Assembly: GCA_044238845.1 (NCBI GenBank)
Contig: JBIICN010000015.1
Span: 18,213 to 82,212, forward strand
Direction: 5' to 3'
DNA: 64,000 bases
From: UBA4416 sp044238845
Lineage (GTDB): Bacteria; Bacteroidota; Bacteroidia; B-17B0; Aurantibacillaceae
In this document: piece by piece, positions 47,201 through 53,565 of the stretch
How positions within the stretch are numbered: the stretch's first letter is position 1
Layout: each line of letters starts with the position of its first letter
Notes under the pieces: model-generated
Told to the model about the DNA's origin: nothing
What the model saw: the letters and a program-made list of their open reading frames with translations, nothing else
Database searches by the model: none
Made by a program: the position numbers and the translations under genes

Positions 47201-47300
47201 GATTGACCAACCACTTGGTGTATATGTTTGGGTAGTAGAAGTAGAAATGCTAAACGAGAAAATTATTAAAAAAACTGGAGACGTAACATTATTAAGATAA
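41208..47300 (+). CDS. Giant T9SS-secreted repeat protein 2 (IgGFc-like N-terminus, 14 x 89-aa repeats, PKD, CHU_C)
   Basis: The 2030-aa paralogue of the protein at 34341 has a signal peptide (about 1-22, ending SVISQ). An IgGFc-binding-like region covers about 25-445. Fourteen 89-residue repeats span 451-1696 (1246 = 14 x 89). Three PKD-like domains (YWDFGDS, QWNFGDS and YWAFGDS) fill about 1697-1940. A CHU_C/type B sorting domain (TAFSPNGDSENDLF, VRVYNNWGQ, ending GDVTLLR) closes it. Most repeats have two Cys, probably one disulfide each outside the cell. The start overlaps the end of porP copy 1, so translation is coupled. The second PorP/SprF gene begins one base after its stop. Confidence 0.9.
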   Translation: MKKVLNRLLLILLVLSSKSVISQIDTVFWFAAPWVTTGHANNVPVVLRLSSFNNATTVRVRQPAGSFDTTFVIPANSLVSESLSHLINQIENVPADVTHNRGLKITSDFPITAIYEVVTVVNNPETYSLKGQNGLGLEFVCPFQTKGDNGNYTPAPKSQIVVVASQNGTIIWVTPRCNVVGHAANVTYSVALNAGQSYNIENVTRFTTVSGQNLSGTIVVSNKPISVTVSDDSVQGVSGCRDLMGDQIVPVEVVGTEYIINKGGLNAAQFEGAYIVATQNFTQITINDGGVTNVLLNRGDTYFYNTINPLTYITGDKPVYVIHVSGFGCELGEAILPPLSCAGSDQVSFTRTNSQTFILNILCKTVATGNFLLNGSNLLVPASGFTVVPGTGGVWSGFQRSYTVGEIGASATNLLRNTHPTDSLFAMGVINGGASSGCLYHYMSSFLRKVYTNAGIDKNICTETTTISLNGTVDGGTTTGIWTTPDGTGTFGNSSSLNTTYTLSSNDLNQSQIKFILSSTGNCASIKDTSVVNIFKSPIVDAGAGITLCKNNISLVPLNGSLQLAAGANWTSSGTGSFGNSGALNTTYLPSLSDLAADSVTIKLTSTGSLNSCPNRYDSLKIRFTNAPVVTMGSNLSVCANNATVAISGSVTVGSTTGIWGGGTGAYSPSSAALSSTYTPTPTEIASGSVYLVLASSNNGNCKQVSDSILITFTGAPIVSAGANLTACENNPNTSLSGSVTGPTSTGIWAGGTGTFTPNNTVLNSLYSPSAAEIAAGSVSLTLISTNNGNCNQNIDDIIINFTSAPTVIAGTNVTVCKNNAEALISGLISGPTTTGIWSGASGTFNPNNTTLTGTYTPSNAELIAGFADLILTSTNNGFCNQVMDTVRILFTDAPIVATGPNISVCANNPTVAITASVTAGSTTGIWSGGNGTFNASNTSLSIVYIPTPAEILTGSANLVLTSTNNGNCNQEKDSVLIIFTNSPVVNAGNNLISCINNSSTLLSGIVSGPTNTGYWSGGLGTFNPDSSVLGAIYTPSASEIASGFVNLFLNSSNNGNCNQVRDTILINFTNAPVANAGLNLSVCKNNATISLSGIVTGPTTTGIWSGATGSFNPNNSVLSATYTPSNAELAAGFANLILSSTNNGTCNQAVDTVVISFTGSPIVAIGPDISVCVNNATVAINGSVTIGATSGIWSGGLGTFNPGNAALSTTYTPTPAELLAGFTTLVLSSTNNGNCNQVKDSILISFTNAPTVDAGFNLSACANNPLSILSGNITGPTITGYWSGGTGTYSPDSSVLGATYSPSAAEISAGFANLILNSSNNGNCSQAKDTVVINFTNAPLVNAGIDLSICKNNASAPLSGLITGATTTGVWTGGTGTFSPNNTALTGLYTPSAAEIAAGFTNLILSSTNNGTCLQEVDTFKIVFTSAPLVAVGPNISVCANNASVSVTGTVTAGSTSGVWSSTGSGLFSPSTSSLNTIYQLSPSDIAVGTVSIKLTSTNNGNCNSVNDSLIINVTPSPIVDAGTNDTICYSNIFHPVNGSISGGASTGIWSTIGNGVFTNSTNLSTIYTIGQADTLAGYVKLILTSTGGNCSPETDTVLVVIAKSPIVSSGADNSVCDNQLIQLTGSVNGLTTSGAWTSLGTGYFTPEDSILNTFYQPSLLDISNGSVTLVLSSTFNKGCAGVSDTVKLSFKSSPEANFNMSNVCAKQTTTFNDLSTTTSGSITALYWDFGDSGTSNATTGTHSYINPGTYTVSHIAYGSNGCNDTIKRAIEVYFLPQAQFYQNTSCVGNTTQFVDSTKTLSGGITNWQWNFGDSQSSTIQNPQHAFSSANNYTVTLVATSSFGCKDTITKTITVISGPNADFSINPNPVEALETVNFTDLSSGPASLVNWYWAFGDSTAANTQNTSHAYNNQGDFSVLLVVKDINGCLDSARKDISIVLLPDVPTAFSPNGDSENDLFLVRGGPFKSIVVRVYNNWGQLIFETNDQLEGWDGKFKGIDQPLGVYVWVVEVEMLNEKIIKKTGDVTLLR
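42558..46295 (+). repeat. Tandem 267-nt coding repeat (14 units, with exact 801-nt blocks)
   Basis: Fourteen units lie within giant protein 2. Units 3, 6, 9 and 12 (starts 43092, 43893, 44694 and 45495) are one subtype (GPNISVCANN, SVTxGSTTGIW). Units 4, 7 and 10 are a second, and units 5, 8 and 11 a third (SNAELxAGFA in two of them). The subtype order A-B-C repeats with a spacing of exactly 801 nt. Confidence 0.9.
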
Positions 47301-47301
47301 G

Positions 47302-48297
47302 ATGCGAAAAAAATTATTTATAACCTATAGTATTTTACTTTTATGGACATGTTCTTTAAAAGCACAGGATTTTCATTTATCTATGTATGATGCAGGTCCT
47401 TTATTCTTAAATCCTGCTTTAACAGGAGTAGTTGATGCTAATTTTAGAGTACATGCTCAATATAGAAATCAATGGCGTTCGGTTGCTTTTAAACCTTATA
47501 ATACTGCATTACTAAGTTTGGATGCGCCTAAAGGTAAATGGGGATTTGGCGGTCAGATTATCAATATGAGAGCAGGTGTAGGAAATTACAATGTATTGCA
47601 AGGTATGTTCTCTGTTTCATATGCAGTACCTTTAGATAAAAATAAAAATCATAATTTATCTTTTGGATTACAAGCTGGAGCAACACAAAAAACTGTTGAA
47701 GCTGGCTTATATACATTCAACAACCAATACACAAGCAGAGACGGGGGATATTTTGATAAATCATTATCAAGCGGAGAATCATACAACCGCCAATCTTTTA
47801 TTACTGAACAAATAAATGCTGGTGTTATCTATTTTAACGCAAAACAACAAGCTCGCGTCAATCAATTTATTGGTTATTCTGTTTTCAATCTTACTAACCA
47901 AAAAGAATCTTACTATCAAAGCAGTAATAAATTACCAATTAGACACTATATACACGCTGGTTTGAGGATTAATGTCACGGAACACTTTTTTGTGTTACCA
48001 AAAGCCTTAATTATGATTCAGAAAAATGCAACAGAACAATTGTATTCAATTGATTTAGGTTACTTTTTTAAAGAACAAGAATTTTATGCGTTAGCAGGCA
48101 TAAATTATAGAAATAAAGATGCTGCTGTATTTTATATTGGTGCACGAAAAAATAATTACATCGCAAAAATTGCGTACGATGCCAATGTATCTAGCTTAAA
48201 AGATGCTTCAAAATATCGTGGTGCTTTTGAAATATCATTGACGTATATGGGCAAAAAATCAAATAAAAAAGAAGCACGCCACTGTCCAAGATTATAA
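47302..48297 (+). CDS. PorP/SprF-family T9SS outer-membrane protein 2
   Basis: The 331-aa protein has a signal peptide (about 1-22, ending SLKAQ). The family opening follows: DFHLSMYDAGPLFLNPALTG, then VHAQYRNQWRSV and APKGKWGFGG. The remainder is barrel-like. It begins one base after the stop of giant protein 2 and is its likely dedicated partner, as the first PorP is for giant protein 1. The C-terminus is short and basic (KKSNKKEARH). The OmpA-family gene starts 5 bases downstream. Confidence 0.9.
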   Translation: MRKKLFITYSILLLWTCSLKAQDFHLSMYDAGPLFLNPALTGVVDANFRVHAQYRNQWRSVAFKPYNTALLSLDAPKGKWGFGGQIINMRAGVGNYNVLQGMFSVSYAVPLDKNKNHNLSFGLQAGATQKTVEAGLYTFNNQYTSRDGGYFDKSLSSGESYNRQSFITEQINAGVIYFNAKQQARVNQFIGYSVFNLTNQKESYYQSSNKLPIRHYIHAGLRINVTEHFFVLPKALIMIQKNATEQLYSIDLGYFFKEQEFYALAGINYRNKDAAVFYIGARKNNYIAKIAYDANVSSLKDASKYRGAFEISLTYMGKKSNKKEARHCPRL

Positions 48298-48302
48298 AGG
48301 TT

Positions 48303-50372
48303 ATGAGAAAATTAATACTAGCTACTATTCTTATTGCCTCAGTTCAATTACTTGGGCAATCTAAATCACTTTGGTTAAAATACGCAGATGAGTCTTTTTT
48401 TAAAAAAGATTATACAAATGCAATAATATATTATAATAATATTTTAGATGATACCACCGTTTTAAAAGAACTGATATTACCTTATGAGGTACAATTAGTT
48501 AATTTAAAAACTAAAGAATTTAAACAAGACACTACCAAAAGATCAGTAGCAAAACCTAAAAAGGAAATTACTAAAGCGGATTACGTGAATCATCAATTAG
48601 CGGTTTGTTATAGATTAAATTTTGACTATCGAAATTCTGTAAAATATTATAAAAGAGTTGTAGATAATGGTTCCTATCCAGAAGATATGCACCACTACGC
48701 AATGGCACTATTGCAAATAAAAAATTACGATACTGCCATGTTCTTATTTGAGATTTTGATGGAAACAGCAAAAAATGACTCTCTAAAAAAAGCATTTCAA
48801 AAAAGCTTAAGTTCATGCTACTTTGCATTAGATTCTATAAGTAACAAGCGATTGATTATAGCTAAAAAACTAGATACTATTGTTTTTAATGCTGGAACTT
48901 CAAATTTTGCACCCATGTATTGGGGAAGTCCTACTAAATTATTATTTACCAGTGCAAGAAAAGGTGGTGTTTTATTAAATCCTGAAAAACAAGATTCGAG
49001 GTATTTATGTGATTTATACTATACCGAATTAAAAGATACGGGATGGATGAAGCCAGTTAACTTTGGACGCCCTGTTAATACTGGATTACACGAAGGATCT
49101 AATGTTATTTCATCAGATAATATAATGTTTTATACACGTTGGAGTGATGCCAACAGAAATGAAGCATTTATATATATGGCAAAAATGCAAGACGGCTTAT
49201 TTTACGAATCATATAAATTAAGTGGTACAGTTAACAAATCGGGATATAAATCCATACAATCATTTATAACCTTTGACGGCACAAAGTTATATTTTTCTTC
49301 AAATAAACCAGGCGGATTTGGCGGATTTGATTTATATGTTTGTAACATTGACGAACAAGGCCTAACTGGTGAACCTCGAAATCTAGGTGCAACAATAAAT
49401 ACAGCTGGAGACGAAACAACTCCCTTTTATCATACAATATCAAATACATTATTTTTTAGCTCAAATGGGCATGTTGGAATTGGTGGTTTGGATGTTTATA
49501 AAAGTTCTTTAAATGTAGATGATTCAGTTTACGCCACACCTAAAAATTTAGGAAGCCCAATTAATTCAAGTAAAGATGATGCCTATTTTATTTTAGATAG
49601 AGTTCAAACTAAAGGTTATTTCGCAAGCGATAGAGAAGATTGTCCTGGAGGAAATTGTTATGATATTTACGAATTTCAAAATGAACCGATTTTATTTGAT
49701 ATCAGTGGTACTGTTATCGATTACGATACATTTGAGCCTATACCAAGTGCATTAGTTACCATAAAAGACGTAAGCGGGGATGACGAACCTTTATTTTTAA
49801 TTACAGATGAAAAGGGATTTTATTCAACCCCATTAAAAGAAAATAAACAATATTTTTTAAAGGCACAAAAAAAAGGATACCAAGCAAGCTCTGCTAGTGC
49901 CAAAACTAAAGACTTAACAGAAACTACTCATCTTGTTCAAGACTTTATATTAACAACTATTCCTAAAGAGGATGTTGTTATTGAAGGTATCGAGTATGAT
50001 TTAAACAAAGCTAGTTTACGTCCAAAATCAAAAGAAATATTGGATAAAATCTACGACTACTTAATTTTAAATGACAACTTCAGTATTGAAATTAACTCTC
50101 ACACAGATACCAGAGGAAGTGACAAGCTAAATTTAAAATTATCTCAAGCCCGAGCACAATCTTGTGTTGATTATTTAATGAGTAAAGGAATTACAAAATC
50201 AAGGCTACTGCCAACTGGATACGGTGAAACAAAACCATTGGTAAACGACGAACAAATTGCTACTATGATTCCTAAAAGTGAAGAATTTGAAGCTGCTCAT
50301 CAAAAAAACAGAAGAACAGCCTTCAGGGTAATTCAAGAAGGAACTTTAATAAAAGAAATAAAAAATAAATAA
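48303..50372 (+). CDS. PorE-like OmpA-family protein (TPR, beta-propeller, carboxypeptidase-regulatory-like, OmpA)
   Basis: The 689-aa protein has a signal peptide (ending VQLLGQ) and an N-terminal TPR-like region (about 20-180). PD40/WD40-type propeller blades follow (about 200-440; e.g. YFSSNKPGGFGGFDLYV and FFSSNGHVGIGGLDVY). Next come a carboxypeptidase-regulatory-like beta domain (about 465-550) and a C-terminal OmpA peptidoglycan-binding domain (about 565-680; SHTDTRGSDKLNLKLSQARA). This order is that of PorE, which tethers T9SS outer-membrane parts to peptidoglycan. Its place at the end of the adhesin-PorP operon suggests an accessory anchor for these cargos; whether it is the housekeeping PorE is unknown. 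Confidence 0.85.
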   Translation: MRKLILATILIASVQLLGQSKSLWLKYADESFFKKDYTNAIIYYNNILDDTTVLKELILPYEVQLVNLKTKEFKQDTTKRSVAKPKKEITKADYVNHQLAVCYRLNFDYRNSVKYYKRVVDNGSYPEDMHHYAMALLQIKNYDTAMFLFEILMETAKNDSLKKAFQKSLSSCYFALDSISNKRLIIAKKLDTIVFNAGTSNFAPMYWGSPTKLLFTSARKGGVLLNPEKQDSRYLCDLYYTELKDTGWMKPVNFGRPVNTGLHEGSNVISSDNIMFYTRWSDANRNEAFIYMAKMQDGLFYESYKLSGTVNKSGYKSIQSFITFDGTKLYFSSNKPGGFGGFDLYVCNIDEQGLTGEPRNLGATINTAGDETTPFYHTISNTLFFSSNGHVGIGGLDVYKSSLNVDDSVYATPKNLGSPINSSKDDAYFILDRVQTKGYFASDREDCPGGNCYDIYEFQNEPILFDISGTVIDYDTFEPIPSALVTIKDVSGDDEPLFLITDEKGFYSTPLKENKQYFLKAQKKGYQASSASAKTKDLTETTHLVQDFILTTIPKEDVVIEGIEYDLNKASLRPKSKEILDKIYDYLILNDNFSIEINSHTDTRGSDKLNLKLSQARAQSCVDYLMSKGITKSRLLPTGYGETKPLVNDEQIATMIPKSEEFEAAHQKNRRTAFRVIQEGTLIKEIKNK

Positions 50373-50386
50373 TCTTGAAAATAATT

Positions 50387-50421
50387 AAAAAGCCCTATGT
50401 TATAATAACATAGGGCTTTTT
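50387..50421. terminator. Bidirectional Rho-independent terminator
   Basis: Perfect 17-bp arms (AAAAAGCCCTATGTTAT and its complement) surround a single base, with T runs on both strands. It lies between the convergent OmpA-family and rsgA genes. Confidence 0.9.
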
Positions 50422-50437
50422 AATTTAAGATTTCAAT

Positions 50438-51373
50438 CTATCTAATCTCCCACTCTTTCCAATCCATTTCCTCTCCATTTAAAATACCAAGATAACTTTG
50501 GTAACGTTCTTGAGAAATCTCACCATTTTCAACTGCTTTTAAAATAGCACAACCTGGCTCGTTAACGTGTATACAATTATTGAATTTACAATCATTCATT
50601 TTAGCCATCATTTCAGGAAAATAATGAGCCACCTCTTCTTTCTTCATTTCTACTAATCCCAATTCTTTAATTCCTGGCGAATCAATAATGTTTCCTCCAA
50701 AAGACAATGGAAATAATTCGGCAAAAGTTGTAGTGTGCATACCTTTTAAATGTGCAGCCGAAATATCTCCAATCTTTAAATCTAATCCTGTATCAATGGC
50801 ATTTACTAAAGTACTCTTCCCCACTCCACTATGCCCTGAAATTAATGTCGTTTTATCTTTTAATAACGTTTTTATAAATTCAATATCTTTTTTATCAAAT
50901 GATGAAACAGAATAACAATCATATCCAATATCAGTATATAATTTCATCATATCATTTTGCAATTCCAGCATTTCTTCATCCAACACATCTTTTTTATTAA
51001 AAATAATTTTTGCAGGAATTTCATACGCTTCTGCTGTTACTAAAAAACGATCAATAAATCCTAAAGAAGTTCTTGGAGCAACCAAAGTGGCTACTAAAAT
51101 TGCTTGATCTAAATTACTAGCAATAATATGTGCTTGTTTAGACAAATTAATGGATTTACGGATAATATAATTTTTTCGTGGATGAATATTGGTAATTTGA
51201 TTACTTCCATCTTTATCTCTATCAATGTCTACAATATCTCCAACTGATACTGGATTGGTTGTTTTTCGGTCATCTAATCGTATTTTACCTTTTAAACGGC
51301 ATTCAAGCATCTCTCCGCTATCAATACGAACGGCATACCAACTACCTGTAGATTTTGTAACTAATCCTGTCAT
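50438..51373 (-). CDS. rsgA: Ribosome small-subunit-dependent GTPase RsgA
   Basis: The 311-aa circularly permuted GTPase has an N-terminal OB fold (about 1-70), then G4 FNKKD (about 125-130) ahead of G1 GHSGVGKST (about 180-188) and G3 DSPGIKELG. A C-terminal zinc knuckle (CKFNNCIHVNEPGC) closes it. RsgA checks and releases factors during 30S maturation. Length and motif order match the family. The gene is monocistronic and reads away from gldA. Confidence 0.94.
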   Translation of the reverse strand: MTGLVTKSTGSWYAVRIDSGEMLECRLKGKIRLDDRKTTNPVSVGDIVDIDRDKDGSNQITNIHPRKNYIIRKSINLSKQAHIIASNLDQAILVATLVAPRTSLGFIDRFLVTAEAYEIPAKIIFNKKDVLDEEMLELQNDMMKLYTDIGYDCYSVSSFDKKDIEFIKTLLKDKTTLISGHSGVGKSTLVNAIDTGLDLKIGDISAAHLKGMHTTTFAELFPLSFGGNIIDSPGIKELGLVEMKKEEVAHYFPEMMAKMNDCKFNNCIHVNEPGCAILKAVENGEISQERYQSYLGILNGEEMDWKEWEIR

Positions 51374-51397
51374 TACAGCAAAGATAATGAATTAATA

Positions 51398-51511
51398 AAT
51401 AGAACGCAGATAACTCAGATTTACTATGACTAAATATGATTTTTGTATTTAACTAACATTAACCGCTTTATCTTATAAAATCATAACTATCCTCGCCATC
51501 AGCGTTCTATT
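51398..51511. repeat. Intergenic hairpin repeat element with terminal inverted repeats
   Basis: A 114-bp element is bounded by AATAGAACGC and its exact inverse GCGTTCTATT. It has an inner inverted pair (TATGATTTT and AAAATCATA) and fills most of the rsgA-gldA gap. The wording (GAACGCAGATAACTCAGATTT) is like dispersed repeats of Bacteroidota intergenic DNA. A degenerate half copy is at 26287-26327. Confidence 0.65.
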
Positions 51512-51530
51512 ATATCTAATAAAAAAACAC

Positions 51531-51538
51531 TATTTTTG
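51531..51538 (+). promoter_or_regulatory. Candidate -7 element upstream of gldA
   Basis: TATTTTTG matches TAnnTTTG and lies 17 bases before the gldA ATG, just after the repeat element. No clear TTTG -33 is seen at the proper distance. Confidence 0.4.
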
Positions 51539-51555
51539 AGTTAGAATCTACCGCT

Positions 51556-52461
51556 ATGTCAATTAAAGTAAATAATATTACCAAACTATACGGCACTCAA
51601 AAAGCTCTAAATAATATTTCTTTTGAAATAGGCACCAATGAGATTGTTGGATTTTTAGGGCCAAATGGTGCAGGAAAAAGCACCATGATGAAAATTTTAA
51701 CTTGTTATATTCCACCGACCGAAGGTTCGGCTACTGTTTGCGGGTTTGATACTAATGAACAAAGTATTGAAGTGAGAAAACAAATAGGTTATTTACCCGA
51801 GCATAATCCATTGTATTTGGATATGTATGTGAAAGAGTTTTTAGAATTTATAGGAGGCTTATACAAAATTAAAAATGCCAAAGAACGTGTTAAAGAAATG
51901 ATTGACGCTACTGGATTACAAGTAGAACAAAATAAAAAAATTGGAGCTTTATCAAAAGGATATCGCCAGCGTGTTGGTTTAGCGCAAGCTATGATTCATG
52001 ATCCAAAAGTTTTAATTATGGATGAACCAACAACTGGTTTAGATCCAAATCAGTTAGAAGAAATTCGTGGTTTAATTAAAAAACTAGGAAAAGAAAAAAC
52101 AGTGATGTTGAGCACTCACATCATGCAAGAAGTAGAAGCTGTATGTGATAGAGTCATCATTATCAATAAAGGTGAAATTGTTGCAAACGATACCACTGAA
52201 ACCTTACAAAAAAACACGACTAAACAAGTTATTACTGTTGAATTTGACAAAGAGGTTTCGGCAAATACATTAAAATCAATTACAGGAGTTGAAGATGCTA
52301 TTTTAATAGAAGGTAAAACATGGCAAATAATTTCTGACCTAGAAAATGATGTTCGTAAAGAATTATTTAACTACGCCGTTAAACATAACTTAAGCGTATT
52401 AACTATGAATAAGGAAGAACAAAAATTAGAAGATGTATTTAAAGCTTTAACTAAAAAATAG
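51556..52461 (+). CDS. gldA: ABC transporter ATPase, gliding-motility GldA type
   Basis: The 301-aa ATPase has Walker A GPNGAGKS (about 35-42), Q-loop, signature LSKGYRQRVGLAQ, Walker B VLIMDEPT and the switch His in STHIM. The N-terminus (SIKVNNITKLYGTQKALNNI), the YLPEHNPLYLDMYV stretch and the GLDPNQLEEIR block are those of GldA. GldA works with GldF and GldG in a transporter linked to gliding in Flavobacterium. gldF and gldG are not in this window, so a general DrrA-type exporter role cannot be excluded. Confidence 0.8.
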   Translation: MSIKVNNITKLYGTQKALNNISFEIGTNEIVGFLGPNGAGKSTMMKILTCYIPPTEGSATVCGFDTNEQSIEVRKQIGYLPEHNPLYLDMYVKEFLEFIGGLYKIKNAKERVKEMIDATGLQVEQNKKIGALSKGYRQRVGLAQAMIHDPKVLIMDEPTTGLDPNQLEEIRGLIKKLGKEKTVMLSTHIMQEVEAVCDRVIIINKGEIVANDTTETLQKNTTKQVITVEFDKEVSANTLKSITGVEDAILIEGKTWQIISDLENDVRKELFNYAVKHNLSVLTMNKEEQKLEDVFKALTKK

Positions 52462-52487
52462 TTTTAAGTAACAAATTTATTTTTTAG

Positions 52488-53564
52488 ATGAAAAAAGATG
52501 CGACTATAAAAAAAACAAAAAGTTCTTTAAAACCTAAAGTTGTAAAACCTAATTTATTTAAGGATGTAAAATCATTAATTGAGAAAACAAAAGTTCAGGT
52601 TGCTTACAATATTAATAGTAATTTGGTGCTTTTAAATTGGCACATAGGAAAAAGAATTCAAGAAGAAATATTAAAAAACAAGCGTGCCGAGTATGGAAGT
52701 CAAATTGTTGCGACACTGTCGCAACAATTAACAAATGAATACGGTCAAGGATATACAAAATCAGCATTAACCAGAATGCTTGTATTTGCTAGGTACTACA
52801 AAACAAATCAAAAAGTTGCGACACTGTCGCAACAATTCAGTTGGAGTCATATTATAGAATTACTAACTATTAAAGATGATGTAGAACGATCGTTTTACGA
52901 ACAAATGACGAACATTGAAAAATGGGGAGTTAGGCAACTACGAGAAAGAATAAACAGTATGTTGTTTCAACGTACAGCAATTTCAAAAAAAACAAAAGCA
53001 CTAATAAAACAAGACCTAAAAAAACAAGCTACACATAAAGTCGTTTCCAATACAGAATTAGTATTTAAAGACCCATATCTATTAGACTTCCTAGGTTTAA
53101 AGGATACGTATAGCGAAAAAGACTTAGAAAGCTGCATATTAAACTCGTTACAAAAATTCATTATCGAATTAGGTTCAGATTTTGCATTTGTTGCAAGGCA
53201 AAAACGAATCATTATTGATTCAGAAGATTTTCGTATTGATTTATTATTTTACCACAGAGGTCTCAAAAGATTAATTGCAATAGATTTAAAATTAGGAAAA
53301 TTTAAAGCCTCATATAAGGGGCAAATGGAATTATATTTACGTTGGCTCGAAAAGCATGAAGTAAGGGAAGGCGAAAACACGCCTATTGGTTTGATTTTAT
53401 GTGCAGAAAAATCAGAAGAACATATAGAGTTACTTCAACTTGAAAAAAGCAATATTAAGGTAGCTGAATACTTAACCGCATTGCCTCCTAAAAAATTATT
53501 AGAGAAAAAATTACATCAGGCTGTTGTTACTGCTCAAAAACAATTTAACTTAAAAATTAAATAA
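52488..53564 (+). CDS. DUF1016/YhcG-type PDDEXK nuclease-domain protein
   Basis: The 358-aa protein has the YhcG N-terminal DUF1016 domain (about 25-170; LLNWHIGKRIQEE, SWSHIIELL) and a PD-(D/E)XK nuclease domain. The nuclease core is RIDLLFYHRG, then LIAIDLKLGKF (about 250-275). Members of this family occur near mobile or defence genes, and their role is poorly known. The gene contains two in-frame copies of the palindrome GTTGCGACACTGTCGCAAC, encoding VATLSQQ each time. No toxin, methylase or integrase lies next to it. The aldehyde dehydrogenase start is one base after its stop. Confidence 0.85.
   Translation: MKKDATIKKTKSSLKPKVVKPNLFKDVKSLIEKTKVQVAYNINSNLVLLNWHIGKRIQEEILKNKRAEYGSQIVATLSQQLTNEYGQGYTKSALTRMLVFARYYKTNQKVATLSQQFSWSHIIELLTIKDDVERSFYEQMTNIEKWGVRQLRERINSMLFQRTAISKKTKALIKQDLKKQATHKVVSNTELVFKDPYLLDFLGLKDTYSEKDLESCILNSLQKFIIELGSDFAFVARQKRIIIDSEDFRIDLLFYHRGLKRLIAIDLKLGKFKASYKGQMELYLRWLEKHEVREGENTPIGLILCAEKSEEHIELLQLEKSNIKVAEYLTALPPKKLLEKKLHQAVVTAQKQFNLKIK
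52703..52729. repeat. Palindrome within the DUF1016 gene, copy 1
   Basis: 13-bp perfect arms (AATTGTTGCGACA and its complement) surround one base. It reads in frame as VATLSQQ and uses codons (gcg, ctg, tcg) rare in this AT-rich region. Confidence 0.8.
52815..52833. repeat. Palindrome within the DUF1016 gene, copy 2
   Basis: This is the same 19-bp palindrome as copy 1, 108 bp (36 codons) downstream in the same frame. Identity continues for four further bases on the right side. Confidence 0.8.
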
Positions 53565-53565
53565 T

